Source of the DNA: Bacteroidota bacterium
Lineage (GTDB): Bacteria; Bacteroidota; Bacteroidia; Chitinophagales; Chitinophagaceae
Assembly: GCA_023416995.1 (NCBI GenBank)
Contig: JAEZGI010000037.1
Coordinates: 1-36,661, forward strand
DNA length: 36,661 nucleotides
Direction: 5' to 3'
The notes below the pieces were generated by a model that did not search any database, was not told where the DNA came from, and saw nothing but the letters and a program-made list of their open reading frames with translations. Shown here piece after piece: positions 23,422-30,659 of this stretch; within the stretch, counting starts at the first letter, position 1, and the number at the start of each line of letters is the position of its first letter. The position numbers and the translations under genes were made by a program.

Positions 23422-25329
23422 ATGAACAAACTGGTTACTTTAATCCCTTTATTGCCACTGATAGGCTTCCTTGTAAACGGAATCTTCCGTAAGGGTTTGC
23501 CCAAAACGATTTCTGCTGTTGTAGGTAGTGGCACCATACTCGTTTCTTTTATCCTGAGTGTGCTGGTGTTCCTGGAAGTAAAGAATGGTAACACACAGGT
23601 AGTCACTTTGTTTGATTTCATAAGCGTGGGTTCGCTGTCGGTGCCTTTCTCGTTCAGGGTTGATCAGTTATCATCGTTGTTTTTGCTGGTGATAACCGGT
23701 GTTGGTTTCCTGATACATCTTTACTCAACGGCCTACATGAAGGAGGAAAACAACGCGCATTATGCCCGTTATTTTGCTTACCTGAACCTGTTCGTTTTCT
23801 CGATGCTGTTACTGGTAATGGGTAACAACTTTGTGATCATGTTTATTGGTTGGGAAGGTGTTGGTTTGTGCTCTTATTTACTGATCGGGTATTGGTTTAA
23901 AAATATTGAATACGGTAATGCTGCAAAAAAAGCATTTATCATGAACCGTATTGGAGATCTTGGTTTCCTGCTTGCTATTTTCTGGATGATTGCAAAACTG
24001 GGAACCGTTAGCTTTTATACACCTGAGAACACAGGAGTTCTGGATCTGTTTGGTAAGTTGTCCAATACGGATCTTACCGGGATCACTTTGCTGTTGTTTG
24101 TTGGTGCAACCGGTAAAAGCGCGCAGATACCTTTATATACCTGGCTGCCGGATGCGATGGCAGGTCCCACTCCTGTATCGGCATTGATACATGCGGCAAC
24201 GATGGTTACGGCAGGTATTTATATGATTGCGCGCAGCAACATTTTATATACACTTGCTCCTTATACTTCGCATGTTATTGTTATCGTGGGACTGGCGACA
24301 GCCTTGCTTGCCGCAACGATTGCTATCAAACAAAACGATATTAAAAAGGTACTGGCTTATTCAACAGTGAGCCAGTTGGGTTACATGTTCATTGCCCTTG
24401 GTGTCGGTTCGTACACAGGTGCTGTGTTCCATGTTATCACGCATGCATTTTTTAAGGCTTTGTTGTTCCTTGGTGCAGGTTCGGTAATTCATGCCATGCA
24501 TCATGAGCAGGATATCCGGAACATGGGCGGGTTAAAAAAGAAGTTACCGATCACACACATCACTTTTCTTTTAGGATGTATTGCAATCGCAGGTATTCCG
24601 CCGTTTAGCGGTTTCTTTTCCAAAGATGAGATATTGGCTGCAGCCTGGGCGGTTAACCCGGTTTATTGGGTCCTTGGTGTTCTTGGTGCGGCCATGACGG
24701 CTTATTATATGTTCCGTTTGTATGCTACAACATTCCTGGGCACCTTCAGGGGCACACATGATCAGGAACATCACCTGCATGAGAGTCCTGGTGCTATGAC
24801 AATTCCTTTGATTGTCCTCGCCATCTTATCAGTGGTGGGAGGTTTTATAGGTATCCCGGCAGTGTTTGCAGAGGGTAGTCATCAGCTGGGTAATTTCCTG
24901 GCACCGATTTTTGCCGAGTCTGCGCGGGTACAAAAGCCGCATCCCATCTCGCATAGCACGGAGTATATCCTGATGGCTGTGTCTGTTGGTATTGCGCTCG
25001 TTGCCATTTTTGCGGCCATCGCCCGATTCAGCAAAAGACCCGAGCTCGATGAGCCACAAGGGGCAGGTAAACTGCTTGCTAATAAATGGTATGTGGATGA
25101 ATTGTATGATGCTGCCATTGTGAGACCGATAGGATCACTTGGAAAATTTTTCAATAATGTAATGGAGCGTTCTGTGATAGACGGATTCGTGAATGGCGTT
25201 GGTCGCTTTTTACAATATAGCAGCCGCCAGGTAAGACTGGTACAGAGCGGCCAGGTGGGCAGTTATGTGTTATTGATGGTGCTTGGAATCCTGGTATTTT
25301 TTGCGCTGCAGTTTTTTATAAAGAAATAA
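23422..25329 (+). CDS. nuoL: NADH-quinone oxidoreductase subunit L
   Basis: The distal proton-pumping, antiporter-like subunit (635 residues). Typical stretches are FIGWEGVGLCSYLLIGYW with the key Glu, and YTWLPDAMAGPTPVSALIHAA. KKVLAYSTVSQLGYMFIALG and FKALLFLGAGSVIHAMHHEQD, which carries the channel Lys/His, also fit. The C-terminal part after about residue 500 corresponds to the lateral helix and final membrane helix. A 67-bp gap precedes nuoM. Confidence 0.97.
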   Translation: MNKLVTLIPLLPLIGFLVNGIFRKGLPKTISAVVGSGTILVSFILSVLVFLEVKNGNTQVVTLFDFISVGSLSVPFSFRVDQLSSLFLLVITGVGFLIHLYSTAYMKEENNAHYARYFAYLNLFVFSMLLLVMGNNFVIMFIGWEGVGLCSYLLIGYWFKNIEYGNAAKKAFIMNRIGDLGFLLAIFWMIAKLGTVSFYTPENTGVLDLFGKLSNTDLTGITLLLFVGATGKSAQIPLYTWLPDAMAGPTPVSALIHAATMVTAGIYMIARSNILYTLAPYTSHVIVIVGLATALLAATIAIKQNDIKKVLAYSTVSQLGYMFIALGVGSYTGAVFHVITHAFFKALLFLGAGSVIHAMHHEQDIRNMGGLKKKLPITHITFLLGCIAIAGIPPFSGFFSKDEILAAAWAVNPVYWVLGVLGAAMTAYYMFRLYATTFLGTFRGTHDQEHHLHESPGAMTIPLIVLAILSVVGGFIGIPAVFAEGSHQLGNFLAPIFAESARVQKPHPISHSTEYILMAVSVGIALVAIFAAIARFSKRPELDEPQGAGKLLANKWYVDELYDAAIVRPIGSLGKFFNNVMERSVIDGFVNGVGRFLQYSSRQVRLVQSGQVGSYVLLMVLGILVFFALQFFIKK

Positions 25330-25396
25330 GCGGATGATCAATTGAAGCGTGGCTTTGATTGATTCCCGGTCTATAATTAGTTTTTCATAATCTGAT

Positions 25397-26863
25397 ATGA
25401 TACCAGTTCTACTGATACTTGTTCCGTTACTGAGTGGTTTTGCATCCTTTTTTATAAAGAGTGACAGCGGAGCCAGGTCATGGTCACTGTTTTCGGCGAT
25501 CGTAACGCTGACAATCTCTATACTTGGGTTAACTGCGTTTACCGCTTCGGCGAACCTGATGACCGATGTTGAATGGCAACCTTTGCTGGGCAGCAGGTTT
25601 ACAGTAAAGCTTGATGGGATGGGTCAGTTACTTTGCCTGTTGACGGCTATCTCTTTTCCCCTGATATTTATTGCGACCTGGTTAACGCGTTACGAGAAAG
25701 CAAACAACTTTTATGCATTGATGTTGCTTACACAGGCGGGCCTGATGGGTGTGTTTGTGGCCCAGGATGCATTGCTGTTTTATTTCTTCTGGGAACTGGC
25801 TTTGATTCCAACTTATTTTCTGTGTTCGCGCTGGGGTGGTGAAAGACGTATCCCGGTCACGTTCAAATTCTTCATTTATACTTTCGTGGGAAGTTTGCTG
25901 ATGCTTGTAGGTATCATTTATCTCTACAGCCAGACTCCCGACGGATCTTTTTCTATCAAATCTTTTTACAATCTCAAGCTGCCTTATCCTCAGCAGAGCT
26001 GGGTATTCTGGCTGTTTTTCCTGGCCTTTGCGGTTAAGATGCCGATCTTCCCGTTTCATACCTGGCAACCGGATGCTTATGAGCAGTCACCTACTGCAAC
26101 AACGATGGTTTTGAGTGGTATCATGGTTAAGATGGGTGTGTTCGCGGTGTTGCGCTGGCTGGCACCGGTATTACCACTTGCAACCTGGGCCTGGGGAGAT
26201 ACTGTTGCTATGTTAGCTGTGATCGGAATGTTATATGCTTCGCTTGTTGCAATCAGGCAGGATGATCTAAAACGTCTTGTTGCTTATTCTTCTATAGCTC
26301 ACATTGGTTTGATGAGTCTTGCCATTTTTGTTCCGTCACCGGCTGGTATCCAGGGCGTGATGATCCAAATGTTTGCGCATGGTATCAATATCATTGGATT
26401 GTGGATCGTTGTTGAACTGATAGAGCGTCAGTTTGGTACAAGAAAGATGTCTGAGTTGGGAGGTATTGCCCAGAAGGCACCTATGCTTACCCTGTTGCTG
26501 GTGATAGTTGCTCTTGCGAATGTGGCGCTTCCTTTAACGAATGCATTTGTTGGAGAGTTCCTGATGTTTAGTGGTGTTTTCAGTTCTGAGGCTTCAAAAT
26601 ACAGTATGTTGTTTGCGGCATTGGCATGTATTACCATCATATTATCGGCGGTGTACACTTTGAATATGATTCAGCGCGTGTTTTATGGCAATACCAATGC
26701 AGTAACCGAGCGCGGAATTGATATTAAACTGAATGAATCACTTGCGTTGATTATTATAGTTGGACTGATCTTGTCTTTTGGAGTGTATCCAAAGCCGATG
26801 CTTGAACTTACACAGTCAGTAGCGGATTCTATTCTGTCAACAATGATGGTAAAACAACCTTAA
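25397..26863 (+). CDS. nuoM: NADH-quinone oxidoreductase subunit M
   Basis: Antiporter-like proton-pumping subunit of 488 residues. It has YFFWELALIPTYFLCSRWGG with the essential Glu and HTWQPDAYEQSPTATTMVLSG. It also has KRLVAYSSIAHIGLMSLAIF and a MFAHGINIIGLWIVVELIE helix. About 14 membrane helices fit the family. The variant QPDAYEQSPT in place of LPDAHVEAPT is, as I recall, common in Bacteroidota. nuoN begins 30 bp downstream. Confidence 0.97.
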   Translation: MIPVLLILVPLLSGFASFFIKSDSGARSWSLFSAIVTLTISILGLTAFTASANLMTDVEWQPLLGSRFTVKLDGMGQLLCLLTAISFPLIFIATWLTRYEKANNFYALMLLTQAGLMGVFVAQDALLFYFFWELALIPTYFLCSRWGGERRIPVTFKFFIYTFVGSLLMLVGIIYLYSQTPDGSFSIKSFYNLKLPYPQQSWVFWLFFLAFAVKMPIFPFHTWQPDAYEQSPTATTMVLSGIMVKMGVFAVLRWLAPVLPLATWAWGDTVAMLAVIGMLYASLVAIRQDDLKRLVAYSSIAHIGLMSLAIFVPSPAGIQGVMIQMFAHGINIIGLWIVVELIERQFGTRKMSELGGIAQKAPMLTLLLVIVALANVALPLTNAFVGEFLMFSGVFSSEASKYSMLFAALACITIILSAVYTLNMIQRVFYGNTNAVTERGIDIKLNESLALIIIVGLILSFGVYPKPMLELTQSVADSILSTMMVKQP

Positions 26864-26893
26864 GTCTGTCTTACGAGAAACGGTGAATAAATT

Positions 26894-28276
26894 ATGAATG
26901 CAATTATAATATCGGCAATCTGGGGAGTGATCATGATGTTCAGTGGGATACTGTTCAAAAGCAGTATTCTGATCAGGAACATAGCCACAGCCGGCGTGCT
27001 GATCCTTTTATGTGGTATCATCATGGATATGAGTGGTAACCCGCTTTTTGAGATCGACACCCGAAACATGCTGGTGTTTGACAATTTCGGCATGTTGTTT
27101 AATGCGGTTGCCGTGAGTTGTACCCTCATTTACTTTTTGTTATCTGCGCCAGACATGGAGCAGGTGGGGAATAACCTGGCAGATTATTTTGCGCTGATAT
27201 TTTTTATTCTTTGTGGTGTGGCCATCGCCTCTACCTTCAATACATTGTTATTGTTATTTCTTGGTATTGAGATCATAACCATTCCTTCGTACATATTAAC
27301 CGGAGCTGATAAAAGGAATCTGAAGAGTAATGAAGCTTCTTTGAAGTACCTTCTGATGGGTGCGTTTTCAACGGGGCTGATGTTGATGGGTATTACCCTG
27401 GTGTATGGTGCTAAGGGCAGCTTTGATATGAGCGTTATTTCACTTGGCACTGAGCCAATGACACCGATGATAGGAGCTGGGATGTTGTTGCTGATCGCTT
27501 CTCTTGCTTTTAAGGTATCTGCGGTTCCTTTCCATTTCTGGACACCTGATGTTTATGATGGTGCGCCAACCGTGTTTACATCATTTATGGCGACTATCGT
27601 AAAGTCGGCGGGTTTCATAGCTTTCATCCGTTTGTTCCAGGGAAGTTTTTCTTCAATGCATGCTGAGTGGCAATTGGTGATTGCGATCATTGCTGCTGCG
27701 ACGCTGGTGATTGGAAATATCACCGCGATTTTCCAGCAGAGTGTAAAGCGGATGCTTGCTTATTCGAGTATAGCGCAGGCTGGTTTTATGTTGTTTGCCC
27801 TGGTGGCGCTAAACAGCCAGGCTATTGAGGGCATCATTTATTATGCCGCTGCTTATAGTTTGTCGACCATCGGCGTGTTTGCGATATTGTTGAAACTGAA
27901 GGATTACACCTTTGAGGGCTATAATGGTCTTGCGAAACACCACCCGGTGTTAGCGGCCACAAATGCTATATTCCTGTTGTCTTTATCTGGTATTCCCGCT
28001 ACAGCAGGTTTCATGGCCAAGTTTTATATGTTGTCTGCTGCCGTTAAAAACGGCCAGGTGATGTGGCTGGTGATCCTGGGGGTTATCTGCGCTGCGATCA
28101 GCGTGTATTATTATTTCCGCGTTATCCAGGCCATGTATTTCAAGGACGGCGAGCCACAGGACATTAAAACCACTATCCTTTTCCGCTGGAAGCTGGTGGC
28201 TCTTGCTGCTTTCCTGATCTTCCTCGGCATCTTCCCCGAGTGGCTGATCAACAAACTCTGGTATTTTGCTTATTAA
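26894..28276 (+). CDS. nuoN: NADH-quinone oxidoreductase subunit N
   Basis: Third antiporter-like proton-pumping subunit (460 residues), completing the 14-subunit set. LFLGIEIITIPSYILTGAD has the key Glu. SEASLKYLLMGAFSTGLMLMG appears here as SNEASLKYLLMGAFSTG, and PFHFWTPDVYDGAPTVFTSF and KRMLAYSSIAQAGFML are all typical. It is the last nuo gene. No clear terminator is seen directly behind it, and the following 379 bp hold a tandem repeat and a promoter for the next gene. Confidence 0.97.
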   Translation: MNAIIISAIWGVIMMFSGILFKSSILIRNIATAGVLILLCGIIMDMSGNPLFEIDTRNMLVFDNFGMLFNAVAVSCTLIYFLLSAPDMEQVGNNLADYFALIFFILCGVAIASTFNTLLLLFLGIEIITIPSYILTGADKRNLKSNEASLKYLLMGAFSTGLMLMGITLVYGAKGSFDMSVISLGTEPMTPMIGAGMLLLIASLAFKVSAVPFHFWTPDVYDGAPTVFTSFMATIVKSAGFIAFIRLFQGSFSSMHAEWQLVIAIIAAATLVIGNITAIFQQSVKRMLAYSSIAQAGFMLFALVALNSQAIEGIIYYAAAYSLSTIGVFAILLKLKDYTFEGYNGLAKHHPVLAATNAIFLLSLSGIPATAGFMAKFYMLSAAVKNGQVMWLVILGVICAAISVYYYFRVIQAMYFKDGEPQDIKTTILFRWKLVALAAFLIFLGIFPEWLINKLWYFAY

Positions 28277-28388
28277 GAAATAGGGGTGTTCGGACTTCAT
28301 TGTGGCAGCAAAATGCAGTCCCTGCGAATGTTCACCATTTGTTACACCAAATCCGGCAATGCGTTCAGGAAATAGGACACCGGGGTAT

Positions 28389-28485
28389 CAGGCTCAACCG
28401 CAGCAATTTACCAGACTCAAGCGCAGCAAATTACCAGACTCAACCGCAGCAAATTACCAGGCTCAAGCGCAGCAAATTACCAGAC
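28389..28485. repeat. 23-bp intergenic tandem repeat, four copies plus a stub
   Basis: Four head-to-tail 23-bp units start at 28389, 28412, 28435 and 28458, and the first bases of a fifth follow at 28481. The shared core is CTCAAsCGCAGCAAaTTAC. Copies alternate C and G at one position and vary A/G at another. The period is not a multiple of three, so it is not a coding repeat. Each unit contains TAATTTG on the minus strand, close to a -7 box. The rest of the 379-bp gap between nuoN and the permease shows no gene. Confidence 0.93.
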
Positions 28486-28575
28486 ATCACGGCTGCTACG
28501 CCCAGGGTATAACGGCCTGGTGATCGACCGGTGATGCCAGCGTGCTGCAACTTTACACGTGATATGATCAACGGT

Positions 28576-28606
28576 TTTGCAATACCTGTATAATCCACTA
28601 AATTGG
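28576..28606 (+). promoter_or_regulatory. Candidate promoter for the MacB-like permease gene
   Basis: TTTG (28576-28579), a 19-bp spacer and TAAATTGG (28599-28606, one base off TAnnTTTG) lie 50 bp before the ATG at 28656. This indicates that the permease is transcribed separately from the nuo operon. Confidence 0.55.
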
Positions 28607-28655
28607 GAGCGCAAGTTTTGTTTGAAACGCGCACCATTCCCAATCTAAACGCACC

Positions 28656-29933
28656 ATGAAGTTTCTCGACACCTTTTTGCTGGCTTTCAGAACCGTGAGG
28701 GGCAACAAATTACGCACGGGTTTAACCGTTGCTATTATTGCCTTTGGTATTATGGCATTGGTGGGCATTAAGACCGCCATTGAGGCCATGCAGCAGAAGT
28801 TCGTGGAGAGTTTTTCTTCTATGGGGGCCACTGGTTTTACGATTCGTTACAGGGAGCCCAGGAACATGTTTGGTGGCGGCTCGGAATTGAAACGCGAGAA
28901 AAAGGGACAAAAAAAAGAGAAGAAATCGAGCATGGGTAAACCGATCTCCCGTGAGCATGCGGAACAGTTCAAACAGCGGTATGAATTTCCTGCGACAGTT
29001 TCGTTAACCTTATTTGGCTCACGCGATGCGATCGTTTCGGTTGGAAACAAAAAAAGCAATCCGACCGTTTGGGTGAATGGTACAGACGAAAATTACATAC
29101 TTCATAATGGTTTTGAGCTGGCGTACGGACGTAACCTGACCCCCCTTGATGTTGAGTCGGGACGCAACGTTTGTTTGATAGGGAAGGATGTGGCCACCCG
29201 TTTTTTTGGTCAGAATCTTGAAGCGCCGATTGAGAAGGTGATTAAGATTAACAACATTCCTTTTCGTGTTGTGGGAACCTTGAATGGCAAAGGATCTACG
29301 CTGGGTCGAAGTCTTGATAATGTTGTGATCACCTCTTACAATAACGTGCGTCGGTTCTTTAACAGCAATGCAAATTCTTCATTTACGATCCAGGTTAAAG
29401 TAGGAGATATTACTCTGATGGATGGAGCGATTGGTCAGGCTACCGGGACTTTCCGTCCAATACGGCAGTTAACCACAACTGAAGAAGACAATTTTGTGAT
29501 AGATAAGAGCGACAGCTTTGTTGAATTGTTGTTAGGATTTTTGAGCGGTTTGACCGGTGCGGCAGTAGTGATTGGATTTATTACGCTGATCGGTGCAGCT
29601 ATCGGTCTCATGAATATTATGTTGGTTTCTGTAACTGAACGCACCAAAGAGATCGGGCTGGTCAAGGCCATAGGAGGTAAGGAAAAAAATATCCGGATAC
29701 AGTTTATATCGGAAGCAATTGTCATCAGCCTGATGGGTGCCTTTTTTGGTGTGATCCTGGGAGTGATTGTCGGCAACAGTTTTGCGTTAGTGCTCGAAAC
29801 CGGTTTCGTTTTGCCATTTCAATGGATGTTTATCGGGATTTTCATCTGCTTCCTGGTGGGTCTCCTTGCCGGTTTGTATCCCGCCTATAAGGCATCCCGC
29901 ATGAATCCCATCGAGGCACTGCGATACGAATAG
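28656..29933 (+). CDS. MacB/FtsX-type ABC transporter permease, no ATPase nearby
   Basis: A 425-residue inner-membrane permease of the MacB family. A first membrane helix (about 20-40) is followed by a large periplasmic domain, then three helices at about 293-320, 345-372 and 385-410. The GLMNIMLVSVTERTKEIGLVKAIGG segment and the C-terminal NPIEALRYE are hallmarks of the family. Residues 79-94 form an unusual Lys/Glu-rich stretch in the periplasmic part. These permeases work with a MacB-like ATPase and an outer-membrane partner to export peptides, antibiotics or lipoproteins. No ATPase gene is adjacent, so a remote ATPase must serve it. The substrate is unknown. Confidence 0.9.
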   Translation: MKFLDTFLLAFRTVRGNKLRTGLTVAIIAFGIMALVGIKTAIEAMQQKFVESFSSMGATGFTIRYREPRNMFGGGSELKREKKGQKKEKKSSMGKPISREHAEQFKQRYEFPATVSLTLFGSRDAIVSVGNKKSNPTVWVNGTDENYILHNGFELAYGRNLTPLDVESGRNVCLIGKDVATRFFGQNLEAPIEKVIKINNIPFRVVGTLNGKGSTLGRSLDNVVITSYNNVRRFFNSNANSSFTIQVKVGDITLMDGAIGQATGTFRPIRQLTTTEEDNFVIDKSDSFVELLLGFLSGLTGAAVVIGFITLIGAAIGLMNIMLVSVTERTKEIGLVKAIGGKEKNIRIQFISEAIVISLMGAFFGVILGVIVGNSFALVLETGFVLPFQWMFIGIFICFLVGLLAGLYPAYKASRMNPIEALRYE

Positions 29934-29974
29934 GAACCTTTCCCAGGCGGCGGGGTTCGTTTTTTGATTTTTTT
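29934..29974 (+). terminator. Probable terminator after the permease
   Basis: GAACC (29934-29938) pairs with GGTTC (29954-29958), with an inner CC/GG extension. The stem is followed by a very T-rich tract (GTTTTTTGATTTTTTTG). The short stem with internal unpaired bases keeps confidence moderate. Confidence 0.5.
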
Positions 29975-29977
29975 GAA

Positions 29978-30029
29978 ATGGGTGATATATCAATCAAATC
30001 AGGGTCAGAATGATTGATATAGCACCCAT
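29978..30029. repeat. 19-bp near-perfect inverted repeat
   Basis: ATGGGTGATATATCAATCA (29978-29996) and TGATTGATATAGCACCCAT (30011-30029) are complementary at 18 of 19 positions around a 14-nt loop. No T-run follows, so it is not a normal terminator. The inner decamer TGATTGATAT occurs again as a direct copy at 30150-30159. The element lies in a 726-bp stretch (29934-30659) with no confident gene. Confidence 0.85.
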
Positions 30030-30170
30030 GGGTTATATTCCAGTCATTTTGCCCCTCTTTTGATTGTTTTATAAGTCATTTAGTAATTCGCCAAAATTGG
30101 GCCCCCCGCAAGCCAAAAGACAGGCTTGATTAACACCGGATGTTGTTGTTGATTGATATCTGAAGGCTGG

Positions 30171-30195
30171 CTTTGATTAATGGCTTCAATCAAAG
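30171..30195. repeat. 8-bp hairpin in the intergenic region
   Basis: CTTTGATT (30171-30178) pairs with AATCAAAG (30188-30195) around a 9-nt loop. It overlaps the stop codon of the small minus-strand frame at 30186-30314 and belongs to a cluster of TTGATT-containing motifs in this gap. Confidence 0.4.
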
Positions 30196-30314
30196 GGAAG
30201 TCGTTCGTTTTGGTACCACATGAGCAGATTCCCTTCATAAAAATTATATGAAGTGCCCGCCTCAATCTTATTGAACATTGCCTGATATACATCATCTGTA
30301 ACGTGTTTCAACAT
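30186..30314 (-). CDS. Possible small ORF, 42 residues
   Basis: An ATG-initiated minus-strand frame encodes a 42-residue acidic, aromatic peptide (begins MLKHVTDDVYQAMFNK, ends NERLPFD). It looks protein-like in composition but matches nothing I recognise. It lies downstream of the metalloprotease terminator, with no clear promoter. It could be a degenerate gene fragment; another minus-strand frame continues past its stop. Confidence 0.2.
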   Translation of the reverse strand: MLKHVTDDVYQAMFNKIEAGTSYNFYEGNLLMWYQNERLPFD

Positions 30315-30344
30315 TTAATAGGTGGCATTGGTTGTTTACTTCGT

Positions 30345-30503
30345 TCAAATTAAAGTCTGTTGATAGCATTTTAAGTAGAGTCTCACTTGGTAATTATTTC
30401 CTTCCAATTGCCGCTCCTGGTAAAAGTTTGATTGACTAACATTCGTTGTCGGATCTTTCCTCGTTATAGTTTGATGGACTAACATCAATATTTTTTCCCT
30501 CAT
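30345..30503 (-). CDS. Possible small ORF, 52 residues
   Basis: A minus-strand frame starting MREKILMLVHQTITRKD encodes 52 residues, ends 31 bp before the next small frame and lies just past the metalloprotease terminator. No family or promoter is recognised. A direct repeat (30426-30442 and 30469-30485) lies inside it, near the middle and N-terminal part. Chance or decayed sequence is as likely as a gene. Confidence 0.18.
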   Translation of the reverse strand: MREKILMLVHQTITRKDPTTNVSQSNFYQERQLEGNNYQVRLYLKCYQQTLI

Positions 30504-30523
30504 GCGACGTCGGCTTAAAATAA

Positions 30524-30551
30524 AAACGGCTCCCGCAGTGGAGAGCCGTTT
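30524..30551 (-). terminator. Terminator of the metalloprotease gene
   Basis: AAACGGCTC (30524-30532) and GAGCCGTTT (30543-30551) form a 9-bp stem with a 10-nt loop. In the minus direction TTATTTT follows, extending the T-run that starts in the stem. It lies 109 bp beyond the stop codon. Confidence 0.75.
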
Positions 30552-30659
30552 CGCATATTCATTTGTGTTAGTGTCTTTTGTTTTTAATACGAAGATGGAT
30601 TTATGCATCGTATTCTATCATTCAAAAGCAGGTATTCAAACACGCCAGTAAATGAACTG

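Noticed and set aside
28389..28485. Possible CRISPR array at the 23-bp repeats (and at 1933-2216)
   Set aside because: The units are directly head to tail with no unique spacers, and no cas genes are present.
28240..28523. Two overlapping plus-strand frames across the 23-bp repeat
   Set aside because: One starts inside nuoN; both owe their open frames to repeat sequence whose 23-bp period is not codon-based. No promoter or family match was seen.
30345..30608. 87-codon version of the minus-strand frame beyond the metalloprotease
   Set aside because: Its first part runs through the terminator hairpin at 30524-30551; only the shorter frame from 30503 is kept, at low confidence.
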